Shown piece by piece: positions 23,381-31,989 of a stretch of DNA of 42,313 nucleotides. The notes beneath the pieces were generated by a model that did no database searches, was not told where the DNA came from, and saw only the letters and a program-made list of their open reading frames with translations. How positions within the stretch are numbered: the first letter of the stretch is position 1; each line of letters opens with the position of its first letter. Origin of the DNA: Acidimicrobiia bacterium (GTDB lineage Bacteria; Actinomycetota; Acidimicrobiia; Spongiisociales; UBA4744); assembly GCA_029863625.1 (NCBI GenBank), contig JAOTUY010000022.1, positions 1-42,313 on the forward strand, read 5' to 3'. The position numbers and the translations under genes were made by a program.

Positions 23381-23863
23381 GTGTCGGATACTGGTTATCG
23401 AGCCCCGCAAGTATGCAATCTGGTCGGGATCACCTATCGCCAGCTCGACTACTGGGCTCGGACGGGCCTGCTGCGGCCGTCGATTCAAAGCGCCAAAGGT
23501 TCAGGATCGCACCGTCGCTACTCGTTTACGGACGTTGTTCAGCTGAAGGTCATCAAGCGATTGCTCGACGCCGGCATGAGCCTCAAAAAGATCCGTCAAG
23601 CGATGGAGATCCTGGTTCTCCAGCTACAGAGCGACCAACCTCTGGTCGATGTCACACTCCTATCCGACGGACAGACCATCTACGCGGCCCACAGCGCAGA
23701 CGAAGTCGTTGATGTTTTCCGACGCGGCCAGGGCGTGTTTGGGATTGCAGTGGGTCCTGTGCAAGCGGAACTCGAAGGTCAGATTCACCAGTTGTTCCCC
23801 GAACTGGAAGAGACCGGCACGCCGACCGCGGTCGCTGCGGCCGGGGAGGTTGGAGCCAACTGA
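23381..23863 (+). CDS. MerR-family regulator, Rv1830 type
   Basis: 160 aa from GTG 23381 with GAGGAG seven bases ahead. MerR winged helix: 'YRAPQVCNLVGITYRQLDYWARTGLLRPSIQSAKGSGSHRRYSFTDVVQLKVIKRLLDAGMSLKKIRQAMEIL'. The ~80-residue C-terminal part has no Cys ligand pattern, so it is not a metal sensor. Rv1830 of M. tuberculosis, in the same place before the glycine decarboxylase gene, has this build; in mycobacteria it has been tied to cell division. The upstream DnaA boxes fit a link with the cell cycle (inference). Confidence 0.88.
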   Translation: MSDTGYRAPQVCNLVGITYRQLDYWARTGLLRPSIQSAKGSGSHRRYSFTDVVQLKVIKRLLDAGMSLKKIRQAMEILVLQLQSDQPLVDVTLLSDGQTIYAAHSADEVVDVFRRGQGVFGIAVGPVQAELEGQIHQLFPELEETGTPTAVAAAGEVGAN

Positions 23864-24315
23864 CCAGTCAGGACGTATTTGGGGCCGGCCCGGCAGACGT
23901 TACTGAGTTTGCCCACAACAGCGAACGACAGTTCGCCCGGCTTCTCGATTTCTACGGGATCGAATGGGCGTACGAGCCGCGAGCCTTTCCGATCGCCTGG
24001 GATGAGGAAGGGCAACCCACCCGGTTCTTCACTCCAGACTTTTACCTCGTGGGCGATGACCTGTTCATCGAGATAACCACCATGAATCAAAAACTGGTCA
24101 CCAAGAAGAACCGCAAGGTGCGCCGGTTGAAGGAGCTCTACCCGGACGTCAGCTGCAAAGTCTTTTACCAGCGTGACTATCTGCATCTGCTGGTCAAGTA
24201 CGGGCTCGAAGAACCCGACCACATGGACGAAGTGCCCGCTCCGACTAGGATCCCCGGGCCGCCGCAAGTGACGAGGGTGGTTGACGAGTCCCTGGGTGGC
24301 CAAGCGGCGGGTTAA
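23860..24315 (+). CDS. PD-(D/E)XK nuclease-like protein, unusual start
   Basis: About 151 aa if it starts at CTG 23860, which overlaps the MerR stop (CTGA) and has GGAG six bases ahead. No ATG or GTG exists in frame before residue ~50 (GTG at 24046), which would cut off the core. The sequence 'EFAHNSERQFARLLDFYGIEWAYEP...FFTPDFYLVGDDLFIEITTMNQKLVTKKNRKVRRLKE' fits the PD-(D/E)XK fold: early Glu (SERQF), PD, then E-I-T and Lys residues. It may cut or bind DNA. The partner and target are unknown; its fixed place next to MerR suggests co-expression. Confidence 0.65.
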   Translation: MTSQDVFGAGPADVTEFAHNSERQFARLLDFYGIEWAYEPRAFPIAWDEEGQPTRFFTPDFYLVGDDLFIEITTMNQKLVTKKNRKVRRLKELYPDVSCKVFYQRDYLHLLVKYGLEEPDHMDEVPAPTRIPGPPQVTRVVDESLGGQAAG

Positions 24316-24421
24316 CGGGCCAAACGGCGCCTGAATACCTGCCATTCTTCCTGAAGGTGCGGGCGTGAAGTGCGTCTAGTCTGCCCATGAATACGTCTCC
24401 CTGTGGAGAGGAGTGACCCCA

Positions 24422-25474
24422 ATGGCCCAGTCCCCCCTCTACGACGAACACCTCCGGCTCGAGGCCAGGTTCGTCGACTTCGCCGGCTGGGAGATGCCGG
24501 TCCAGTACGAGAGCGTCCTGGCGGAGCACGAGGCGGTGAGGACGTCGGCCGGCGTGTTCGATGTCTCCCATCTCGGCCGGTTCCGTTTGGAAGGACCCGG
24601 GAGCACCGACCTTCTTCGCACGTTGTTGTGCAACGACATCTCCGGTATCGACCCGGGCCGGGCGCAGTACACCATGGCCCTCAATAGACTCGGTGGGGTC
24701 GAGGACGACATCATCGTCTGGAGATGGGAAGACGAGCGTTACTGGGTCGTTCCCAATGGGGTCAACGAAGACAAAATCCGAGCTTCATTTGTTGCTGCGG
24801 CCCAGGCCGGAATCACGATCCAGAATCTCCGGGAGACGACAGTAATGATCGCCGTACAGGGTCCCGCCGCCCCGGCCGCCATCGAAACCGTGCTCGGATC
24901 AAGGCCAGCTCGGTTCCGCCTCTTCGAGGCCGAGTTCGCCGGGTACCCGGTCTGGGTGGCTGGGACCGGCTACACCGGCGAGCGCGGCGGGGAGATAGCC
25001 GCACCGTCTGAAGCGGCTGCCGGCCTCTTCGATGCATTCCGGGAGGCGGGTGTGACTCCGGCCGGGCTCGGATCACGCGACACCCTCCGACTGGAGATGG
25101 GATACCCGCTCTGGGGGCAGGAGCTCGACCCGCTGACGACTCCGCTCGAAGCCGGTCTGGGTTGGGTCGTCAATTGGGATCACGAATTTGTTGGCAAACC
25201 GGCCTTATCCCGCCAACGAGACGCCGTCGCACACAAACAGTTGATCGGGTTTGTGATGGAGGGCCGTCAGATTGCCCGACACGACTGCCCGCTCAGGGCC
25301 GGGTCGGCAAGCGGCCGGGTCACCAGCGGCAACTTTAGTCCCACCCTCAAACAGGGGATTGGGATGGGGTATCTCCACCCTCCGCCCCAACCTGAGGTTC
25401 AAGTAGAGGTCGAGGTTAGAGGTGTGTGGTTACCCATCGAACGCCGTGACCCGCCGTTTATCGAGAGGGCGTGA
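24422..25474 (+). CDS. gcvT: Glycine cleavage system T protein (aminomethyltransferase)
   Basis: About 350 aa from ATG 24422 (GAGAGGAG eight bases ahead); a GTG three codons earlier lies inside the ribosome site. 'PLYDEHLRLEARFVDFAGWEMPVQYES' and 'VFDVSHLGRF' are the standard N-terminus; 'GTGYTGERGGEI', 'LGSRDTLRLEMGYPLWGQEL' and 'GRVTSGNFSPTLKQGIGMGYL' match the folate-binding and C-terminal barrel parts. It moves the one-carbon unit from H protein to tetrahydrofolate and frees ammonia. First gene of an overlapping gcvT-gcvPA-gcvPB-hydrolase operon. No glycine riboswitch was seen upstream. Confidence 0.95.
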   Translation: MAQSPLYDEHLRLEARFVDFAGWEMPVQYESVLAEHEAVRTSAGVFDVSHLGRFRLEGPGSTDLLRTLLCNDISGIDPGRAQYTMALNRLGGVEDDIIVWRWEDERYWVVPNGVNEDKIRASFVAAAQAGITIQNLRETTVMIAVQGPAAPAAIETVLGSRPARFRLFEAEFAGYPVWVAGTGYTGERGGEIAAPSEAAAGLFDAFREAGVTPAGLGSRDTLRLEMGYPLWGQELDPLTTPLEAGLGWVVNWDHEFVGKPALSRQRDAVAHKQLIGFVMEGRQIARHDCPLRAGSASGRVTSGNFSPTLKQGIGMGYLHPPPQPEVQVEVEVRGVWLPIERRDPPFIERA

Positions 25475-26811
25475 TTGTGGATTTCACACCACACACAGAC
25501 ACGGACGTGGCCGTCATGCTCGATGCGCTCGGCTTGAACACACCGGCCGATCTTTTCGCCCATATCCCTTCCGGCGCTCTGCTCGATCACGATCCCGGGC
25601 TCCCTGAGGCGCATTCGGAACTCGAATTGATACGGATGGTCGACGCGCTGGGTAGCCGCAATCGACCCGACCTGACCTGCTTTGCCGGGGGCGGCTACTA
25701 CGACCACTATTTGCCACCGGTCGTATCGGCGCTGACGATGCGACCCGAGTTCGTTACCGCCTATACGCCGTACCAACCGGAGGTCTCGCAGGGTGTCCTG
25801 CAAGCGCTCTTCGAGTTCCAGTCGATGGTGTGTGAGGTAACCGGGATGGATGTGGCCAATGCGTCGCTCTACGACGGTGCTACCGCGGCGGTCGAGGCAG
25901 TCAATCTGGCTGTGGCAGCCACGAGCCGGAACGCCGTGTGGGTATCGCGAGGCGTCCATCCGCGGGCTAGGGAAACCATTGCCACGTTCGCGGCTGCTCG
26001 CGGCATCGAGGTGGTAGAACACGAGTTGGTGGACGGAAGAACGGTATGGGATGAGTCGGCCGAACCGGCTCCGGCGGCCGTGATCGTGGCCCAGCCCAAC
26101 TACCTCGGTGTCATTGAAGATTACGACCGGGCAGCGTCGGTCGCCCACACTCTCGGGGCTCTGGCGGTTTCCGCCGTAGATCCGATGACGCTCGGTCTGC
26201 TGCGTAACCCCGGCTCTGCAGGGCTCGATGTGGTGGTCGCGGAGGGACAGCCCCTCGGCAACCCGCTGTCTTTCGGTGGGCCGGTGGTCGGCCTGTTTGC
26301 AACCACCGTCGCCCTCATGCGGCGTATTCCGGGTCGGCTGGTCGGCCAGACGGTCGACCGGGACGGCAATACCGCGTACGTCCTAACGTTGCGAGCCAGG
26401 GAGCAAGACATACGGCGGGCCAAGGCATCGTCGAACATTTGTACCAATCAGACGCTCAACGCTCTGGCGTCGGCAATCCATCTGGGATGGCTCGGTCCTG
26501 AGGGGCTGCGCGAGGTTGGGGAGCAATCGGCTCAGAAGGCCCACTACCTGGCCGACCGGCTTGCGGAACTGCCTGGTGTCGAAACCGTCACCAAGGCAAG
26601 TTTTGTTCGGGAGTTTGCCGTCAATCTGCCCAAGGATCCTGATGAGGTCATTGCCGCAATGGCCGAGCGAGGATTCTTGGCTGGGATCTCTCTGGGCGGT
26701 GACTATCCGACTGTGCCGCACGGCATGTTGATTGCGGTCACCGAGAAGAGATCGAAGGCCGAACTCGATGGCTATGTCACGGCGCTGAAGGAGGTGTTGG
26801 CACATGGCTAA
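25471..26811 (+). CDS. gcvPA: Glycine dehydrogenase (decarboxylating) subunit 1
   Basis: 446 aa, the normal size for the N-terminal subunit of a split P protein. GTG 25471 overlaps the gcvT stop. Landmarks: 'DLTCFAGGGYYDHYLPPVVSALTMRPEFVTAYTPYQPEVSQGVLQALFEFQSMVCEVTGMDVANASLYDGATA' and 'LTLRAREQDIRRAKASSNICTNQTL'. Together with GcvPB it decarboxylates glycine and loads the aminomethyl group on GcvH. Mycobacteria have a single fused protein, so the split form differs from the otherwise similar gene order there. Confidence 0.96.
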   Translation: MIVDFTPHTDTDVAVMLDALGLNTPADLFAHIPSGALLDHDPGLPEAHSELELIRMVDALGSRNRPDLTCFAGGGYYDHYLPPVVSALTMRPEFVTAYTPYQPEVSQGVLQALFEFQSMVCEVTGMDVANASLYDGATAAVEAVNLAVAATSRNAVWVSRGVHPRARETIATFAAARGIEVVEHELVDGRTVWDESAEPAPAAVIVAQPNYLGVIEDYDRAASVAHTLGALAVSAVDPMTLGLLRNPGSAGLDVVVAEGQPLGNPLSFGGPVVGLFATTVALMRRIPGRLVGQTVDRDGNTAYVLTLRAREQDIRRAKASSNICTNQTLNALASAIHLGWLGPEGLREVGEQSAQKAHYLADRLAELPGVETVTKASFVREFAVNLPKDPDEVIAAMAERGFLAGISLGGDYPTVPHGMLIAVTEKRSKAELDGYVTALKEVLAHG

Positions 26812-28303
26812 ACCTGGAGGCCGCGCTTCGTCTGCGCCCTTGGTGGGCGGCGATTCGGAACCCGCTCTGTCTGAGTTCTCGAGCCCTGGTCGGCGGGCAT
26901 CGTCTTTGCCCGCCCTGGACGTGCCGTACCGGCTGCTCGATCTTCCCGAGGCGGCGAAGCAGGTGCCCCGGCTACCGGAAGTGTCCGAGCACGACCTGGT
27001 CATGCATTACACCCGTCTGGCCCACCGCAATTTCGCAGTTGATCTCGGCGCCTATCCACTCGGGTCGTGCACCATGAAATACAACCCAAAGGTGTGCGAC
27101 TGGGCAGGAGCCCATCCCGCCTTTGCCGGGCTACATCCGGCCACGCCGGCCCATCTGGTGCAGGGGGCACTGGAGGTCTTACTAGAGACTGAACGAATCC
27201 TGTGCGATCTCACCGGCATGGCGCGGGCCACCTTCCAACCGCCGGCCGGCGCCGCCGGCGAATTGACGGGCCTGATGATCATGCGAGCCCATCACACCGC
27301 CAACGGCAACCCTCGCACCAAGATCCTCATTCCGGACTCGGCGCACGGCACCAACCCCGCATCGGTGACCTTGTCGGGCTACGAGGCCGTCGAGGTTCCA
27401 TCGAACGAACGAGGGATGGTCGACCTGGCCGCCCTCCGGTTGGCCCTCGATGATCAGGTGGCGGGTCTCATGCTCACCAACCCCAATACGCTTGGCTTGT
27501 TTGAGGAGGAGATCCTGGAGATTGCCGAGGCGGTCCATGAGGTGGGGGGTCTTCTCTACTACGACGGAGCCAACCTCAACGCCATCATGGGCATAGCCCG
27601 ACCGGGCGACATGGGTTTCGATATCGTGCACTCAAATCTCCACAAGACCTTTGCCACTCCGCACGGCGGTGGAGGACCGGGATCCGGACCGGTGGCGGTG
27701 TGCACAAACCTGGTGCGGTATCTCCCCGGGCCTCTCCCGACCAGAGCCGAAACAGGGGATATCGGTTGGGAGATGCCTTCGGCCAGCGTGGGACGGGTGC
27801 ACGGTCAACACGGCAATTTCCTCGTGGTGTTGCGCGCCCTCGTGTACATGCGGGCACTTGGTGGCGAGGGTCTACGGCGCGTAGCGGAAGGAGCTGTGCT
27901 CAATGCCCGCTACCTGGAACACCTGCTCGGTGACCGGTACGACCTCCCGTATCCGAGCACCTGCATGCATGAATTCGTCACCTCGGCCAAAACCATCAAG
28001 AAGGACACCGGGGTCCGGGCGATGGATATCGCCAAGGCTCTCATGGACCGCGGATATCACCCCCCGACCGTTTACTTTCCATTGATCGTCGACGAAGCAC
28101 TGATGATCGAACCAACCGAAACGCAATCCCGCGAGACCATCGAGGACCTGGCGGCCGCCCTCGTGGAGATTGCCGAGCTGGCCTACCAGGACGCCGACGC
28201 GGTGAAGGACGCTCCGTTGCGGACACCGGTCCACCGACCGGATGATGCTCGGGCGGCTCGCAACCTCCAGGTGACCTGGGCCCACAACGGAGAGGAATGG
28301 TAA
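26804..28303 (+). CDS. gcvPB: Glycine dehydrogenase (decarboxylating) subunit 2
   Basis: 499 aa, normal size, overlapping gcvPA by 8 bp. The N-terminal ~45 residues are a variable extension; then 'HYTRLAHRNFAVDLGAYPLGSCTMKYNPKVCDW', 'FQPPAGAAGELTGLMIMRAHH' and the PLP-binding Lys in 'SNLHKTFATPHGGGGPGSGP' (Lys281). It is the catalytic PLP-bearing half of the P protein. The next start (ATG 28303) shares its last base. Confidence 0.96.
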   Translation: MAKPGGRASSAPLVGGDSEPALSEFSSPGRRASSLPALDVPYRLLDLPEAAKQVPRLPEVSEHDLVMHYTRLAHRNFAVDLGAYPLGSCTMKYNPKVCDWAGAHPAFAGLHPATPAHLVQGALEVLLETERILCDLTGMARATFQPPAGAAGELTGLMIMRAHHTANGNPRTKILIPDSAHGTNPASVTLSGYEAVEVPSNERGMVDLAALRLALDDQVAGLMLTNPNTLGLFEEEILEIAEAVHEVGGLLYYDGANLNAIMGIARPGDMGFDIVHSNLHKTFATPHGGGGPGSGPVAVCTNLVRYLPGPLPTRAETGDIGWEMPSASVGRVHGQHGNFLVVLRALVYMRALGGEGLRRVAEGAVLNARYLEHLLGDRYDLPYPSTCMHEFVTSAKTIKKDTGVRAMDIAKALMDRGYHPPTVYFPLIVDEALMIEPTETQSRETIEDLAAALVEIAELAYQDADAVKDAPLRTPVHRPDDARAARNLQVTWAHNGEEW

Positions 28304-29124
28304 TGGTGAAAGCTACAGACGAGATCGGGGTTTCGGCTTCCGGCCAGAGCCAGCTGCGGAGACATTGGTCGGGCGACGCACCGGCCTGGGCAACCGTGCT
28401 GATCGTGCACGGCGGCGGTGAACACAGCGCTCGGTACGACCACGTCGCCACCCAGATGGTCGAAGCCGGCCTCGACGTACACAGCTTCGACTGGGCCGGA
28501 CACGGTGGGTCGGGGGGGACTCGCTGGCACATCGATGTGTACGAGACGTACTACGCCGATCTGGCCGAACGGATCTCCTCCACGCGCAATCCGGGCCTGC
28601 CGTTCGTGCTGTACGGTCATTCGATGGGTGGGCTTATTTCCCTCGGCTACTGCTTAACAAGGAGCAACCTTCCCGACTTGCTAGTCGCGACCTCGCCGTG
28701 GCTGGAGACGGCGGCACCGGCGCTTCTCAAAGCTGTCGTACCGCTCCTGGCCAAGATCGCTCCGCACATGAGGCTCGACGGCGGTCTCAGGGGTGAGCAG
28801 CTGGCCCGCAACCCCGCTGTGGGGGAGGCCTATTTCGCCGATCCACTGGTTGAAACCAAAATCACTGCCGCCTGGGGTGCGGCGAGTTTGCGCGAACAGG
28901 CAAGGGTGCGAGCCGGGTTGAGCAAGCTACGGGTGCCGGTGTTCGTCGTACATGGTGGTGCCGATACCATCGCCCGTCCCCATGCCAGCGTTCCAATCGG
29001 GGATTTACCGGATGCCGAGCGCCGTCTCTACCCGTCGCTACACCATGAAACCCACAACGAACCAGAAGGGCCGGAGGTGGTGGGAGCCACTATCGAGTGG
29101 CTACGAAAGCGAGTCTCCGGCTAG
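28303..29124 (+). CDS. Alpha/beta hydrolase, monoacylglycerol lipase-like
   Basis: About 273 aa from ATG 28303 with GAGGA six bases ahead (ATG 28297 also in frame). Oxyanion motif 'IVHGGGEHSARYDHVA', 'HSFDWAGHGGSGG', nucleophile 'LYGHSMGGLISL', Asp in 'VVHGGADTIARP' and His in 'YPSLHHETHNEPEG' make a full catalytic triad. The Hydrolase_4 (lysophospholipase/monoglyceride lipase) family is the best fit. No signal peptide, so cytosolic or membrane-associated. It is coupled to the glycine cleavage genes, but no functional link is known. Its end overlaps the convergent adenosine deaminase gene by 4 bp. Confidence 0.9.
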   Translation: MVKATDEIGVSASGQSQLRRHWSGDAPAWATVLIVHGGGEHSARYDHVATQMVEAGLDVHSFDWAGHGGSGGTRWHIDVYETYYADLAERISSTRNPGLPFVLYGHSMGGLISLGYCLTRSNLPDLLVATSPWLETAAPALLKAVVPLLAKIAPHMRLDGGLRGEQLARNPAVGEAYFADPLVETKITAAWGAASLREQARVRAGLSKLRVPVFVVHGGADTIARPHASVPIGDLPDAERRLYPSLHHETHNEPEGPEVVGATIEWLRKRVSG

Positions 29125-30170
29125 ACCCCGGCCATCTCGTACCCGGGGCGGATCCGCTCGGTGAGCAGGCGCTCTTTGGTTGGCAGCGAACAGAAGGCGG
29201 CCATCATGGCCGCCTCGGTGACCTGCTGGAGGTCCCGGACAGTGAACCCGTGGTTCTCGGTTACCAGCGCGAACTCGTCCGACATCGACGTGTTGCTCAT
29301 CAATCGATTGTCTGTGCTGAGCGTGACCGCGAACCCGGCCCGATGTAATGCTCCAACCGGGTGGTCGCCTGGTGTGGCGAAATCGCCGGTATGGAAGTTT
29401 GATGTGACACACACCTCCAAGGGGATTTGATGATCTCGCACGTAGGAGGCCAGCCTCCCCAGCGAGATGATCTCACCATCCTCGGTCACGCAATCGTCAA
29501 CGATGTTGATGCCATGTCCGATGCGATGAGCGCCGCAACGCTGTAACGCTCGCCAGATGCTGTCCGGGCCGGCAGCTTCGCCGGCATGGATGGTGAGCGA
29601 CATCGATGCCTCGCGGATGTACCGGCAGGCAGGCAAATGGTCGTCAGCCGGAAACCCGAGTTCCGGACCGGCCAGATCGAACCCGACCACCCCCATCGGT
29701 TCCATCTCGACGGTCAGGCGAGCAACTGCGAGCGAGTCGCTTTCATCGCGCATCGCAGTGAGGATCAAGCCGGTTTCCAGGCCGGTTTCTCGTGCGCCCA
29801 GGCGCAGGCCGGCCAGGGCCGCTTCGACCACCCGGCGGCGGGAAAGGCCGCCGGTAATGCACTTGGATGGGGCAAATCGGATCTCTGCATAGATCACCCC
29901 GTCGGCGGCAAGATCGATCACCGATTCATAGGCGACCCGCTCGACGGCTGCGGCCGTTTGCATGAGGCCGACCGTGTGCCGAAAGGATTCGAGGTAATGC
30001 TCCAACGACCTGGACCCACTCTGGTCAAACCAATGAGCCAGCGCGTCCGGGTCGGTGGTTGGCAGACCGGTGAAATGGCTTTCTGCGGCGAGTTCGAGGA
30101 TGGTCTCTATCCGCAAGCCCCCGTCGAGGTGTTCATGGAGAAGGACCTTGGGGAAGACGATGTATTGCAT
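29121..30170 (-). CDS. add: Adenosine deaminase
   Basis: 349 aa. Zinc and substrate motifs are complete: 'LLHEHLDGGLR' at the N-terminus, 'IHAGEAAGPDSIWRAL', 'RIGHGINI', 'VCVTSNFHTG' and 'VTLSTDNRLMSNTSMSDEF' (Asp of the STDN motif). It deaminates adenosine and deoxyadenosine to inosine in the cytosol and so feeds the salvage path of HPRT. Nine bases separate its start from the GNAT gene stop upstream, so the two are probably co-transcribed. Confidence 0.93.
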   Translation of the reverse strand: MQYIVFPKVLLHEHLDGGLRIETILELAAESHFTGLPTTDPDALAHWFDQSGSRSLEHYLESFRHTVGLMQTAAAVERVAYESVIDLAADGVIYAEIRFAPSKCITGGLSRRRVVEAALAGLRLGARETGLETGLILTAMRDESDSLAVARLTVEMEPMGVVGFDLAGPELGFPADDHLPACRYIREASMSLTIHAGEAAGPDSIWRALQRCGAHRIGHGINIVDDCVTEDGEIISLGRLASYVRDHQIPLEVCVTSNFHTGDFATPGDHPVGALHRAGFAVTLSTDNRLMSNTSMSDEFALVTENHGFTVRDLQQVTEAAMMAAFCSLPTKERLLTERIRPGYEMAGV

Positions 30171-30179
30171 CCAGCCAGG

Positions 30180-30701
30180 TTATCCCAGACGACCGGCAGC
30201 GGGGCGGCGATCGTTCTCAGCCGTTTGCAGGCTGGTGCCCAGCCACCAGCGCCGTTCGATGATGCGCTCCCCGAAAAGGGTCACCTGGATCGTCTCGCCC
30301 GGCACAAACCCTTTGGCCTCATAGAAGCTCTCGGCGGCCTGGCTGCCGAGCACTACGTCGGCGATGATCGGCAATGGCGGCGCTAGTGAGCGAATCCAAT
30401 CGAGCAGCATCCCGGCCGCACCACGCCGTCGATAGCCAGGGTGGGTGCAGAGGGCGCTGGTCACGATCTGGTCGTCCTCGATGAAGGCATCTGCGAAGGC
30501 AATGACCGTACCTTCCTCGCACACCAGATAGATCGGGTGGTCCTCCCAACGCTGGCGGAGCGCGGCCGGCGAGTATGCAGCCTCGACCCAGGCCGACACT
30601 GTTTGCGGTTTGATTAGTCCGTCGTAGGCGGCTTGCCAGGATCCCTCTGCGATAGCAGCGACCTCGACGAGATCGGAAGGCTCAGCCCTGCGGATGATCA
30701 C
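30180..30701 (-). CDS. GNAT family N-acetyltransferase
   Basis: 173 aa from GTG 30701. 'MIIRRAEPSDLVEVAAIAEGSWQAAY' opens the fold; the acetyl-CoA loop is 'CTHPGYRRRGAAGMLLDWI' (Q/RxxGxG/A form), and 'AESFYEAKGFVP' is the usual last helix and strand. It would acetylate an amine on an unknown small molecule or protein. It lies just upstream of adenosine deaminase. The last ~20 residues are a polar tail of no known role. Confidence 0.87.
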   Translation of the reverse strand: MIIRRAEPSDLVEVAAIAEGSWQAAYDGLIKPQTVSAWVEAAYSPAALRQRWEDHPIYLVCEEGTVIAFADAFIEDDQIVTSALCTHPGYRRRGAAGMLLDWIRSLAPPLPIIADVVLGSQAAESFYEAKGFVPGETIQVTLFGERIIERRWWLGTSLQTAENDRRPAAGRLG

Positions 30702-30788
30702 CCATCACAACCTAGTCCCGCCCAACCATGAGCGAGTCCTCCGACCGAGGGTTCTGCAACCCGGATCTGATCCACTAACGTCGTTCTC

Positions 30789-31274
30789 ATGCCCAGCTTT
30801 GATGTTGTCTCAGAAGTTGATATGCAAGAGGTCCGGAACGCCGTAGATCAGGCCGCCCGTGAAACCAGAACCCGGTACGACTTCAAGGGTACCGAAACCG
30901 AAGTGCGCCAAACAGATGAAGGGATCGTGCTGGAGTCGTCTTCGGAGGCCCGCCTCGAAGCCGCGGTGGTCGTTTTGAAGGAGAAACTCGTGCGGCGCCA
31001 AGTGTCGATGAAGTCGCTTTCTGGTGGAACACCAAAAGAGGTGGGCCGGGCTCGTTTTCGTGCCGACTTCTCTCTCAATCAGGGGATCGATCAGGACTCT
31101 GCCCGGGAGTTGGCCAAACAGGTTCGCGATCTCAAACTGAAAGTGCAGGCTCAGGTGCACGGCGACCGGGTTCGGATAACCGGCAAGAAACGGGACGACC
31201 TCCAGCAAGTGATCGCGGCATTCAAGGATCTCGACTACAAGCTGCCGCTGCAATACGTGAACTTCCGCGACTAA
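30789..31274 (+). CDS. YajQ-family nucleotide/c-di-GMP-binding protein
   Basis: 161 aa, the normal length. 'MPSFDVVSEVDMQEVRNAVDQAARETRTRYDFKGT' and the ending 'GKKRDDLQQVIAAFKDLDYKLPLQYVNFRD' are near-consensus for YajQ. The family has two ferredoxin-like halves and binds RNA/nucleotides; some proteobacterial members bind cyclic di-GMP. Cytosolic. It starts the next plus-strand run, with a divergent gap of only 87 bases to the GNAT gene. Confidence 0.95.
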   Translation: MPSFDVVSEVDMQEVRNAVDQAARETRTRYDFKGTETEVRQTDEGIVLESSSEARLEAAVVVLKEKLVRRQVSMKSLSGGTPKEVGRARFRADFSLNQGIDQDSARELAKQVRDLKLKVQAQVHGDRVRITGKKRDDLQQVIAAFKDLDYKLPLQYVNFRD

Positions 31275-31311
31275 CGGAGGGTGGAGCCGGTTCGATGGCG
31301 CCTTTGAGTCG

Positions 31312-31947
31312 ATGCCGATAACGGACATCGTCGGATACGCCGCATCGGCGGTGATCATCACCTCATTGACGATGACCTCGGTGGTGAAGCTCCGCGTCAT
31401 CGGGTTGGCGGGGGCAGCCAGTTTCTCTGTGTACGGGTTACTGATCGGCGCCGTGCCGGTGATGATCACCAACGTCATCATCATGGGCATCCACGCCTTC
31501 TACCTCAGAGAGATGCTGGGTGCCAAGGACTACTTCACTCTGCTCGAGGTCCAGGAGAGCTCGGCGTACTTGCGGTACTTCATCGAATTCCACCGGGACG
31601 ACATAAGTCGCCGCCTCCCCGCCTTTGCGCTCCGCAGTTCACCCACTCATCTCCGTATCTTCATCTTGCGCAATGCGGTCCCGGCGGGGCTGTTGATTGC
31701 CGAGTGCCGCCCGGACGGGATCATGGTCGTCGACCTGGACTACGTCATACCGGAATATCGCGACTTCAAGAACGCCAGGTACCTGTTCACTCCCCGCTCG
31801 GGGGCCCTGGCCGGCCGGCAAATCGATCGCGTCTACAGCCCGCCCGGTACGGAGGCCCATCAGCGCTACCTTCGCCGGATGGGATTTGTGGAAACGTCGT
31901 CATCTGAGTTTTCCGGCTACTTCGAGCTGGACGTGGCCGGCGCCTAG
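31312..31947 (+). CDS. Membrane protein with YgjV-like N-terminus and GNAT-like C-terminus
   Basis: 211 aa. Residues 1-65 hold three hydrophobic helices ('IVGYAASAVIITSLTMTSVVKLRVIGLAGAASFSVYGLLIGAVPVMITNVIIMGIHAFYL'), similar to the YgjV inner-membrane family. The rest (about 75-205) ends 'AHQRYLRRMGFVE', the usual last helix and strand of a GNAT domain, but the acetyl-CoA loop is not clear. Function unknown; it could be a membrane-tethered acetyltransferase-like sensor. It follows yajQ by 37 bases. Confidence 0.7.
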   Translation: MPITDIVGYAASAVIITSLTMTSVVKLRVIGLAGAASFSVYGLLIGAVPVMITNVIIMGIHAFYLREMLGAKDYFTLLEVQESSAYLRYFIEFHRDDISRRLPAFALRSSPTHLRIFILRNAVPAGLLIAECRPDGIMVVDLDYVIPEYRDFKNARYLFTPRSGALAGRQIDRVYSPPGTEAHQRYLRRMGFVETSSSEFSGYFELDVAGA

Positions 31948-31989
31948 TCGCGCATCAGATAGGTTTGATTCGCGTGGCAAGATAGACAC

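Noticed and set aside
24316..24421. Glycine riboswitch upstream of gcvT
   Set aside because: Only about 100 bases are available, and the conserved glycine-aptamer core was not found; the short GTCTCC...GGAGAG pairing is the ribosome-site region.
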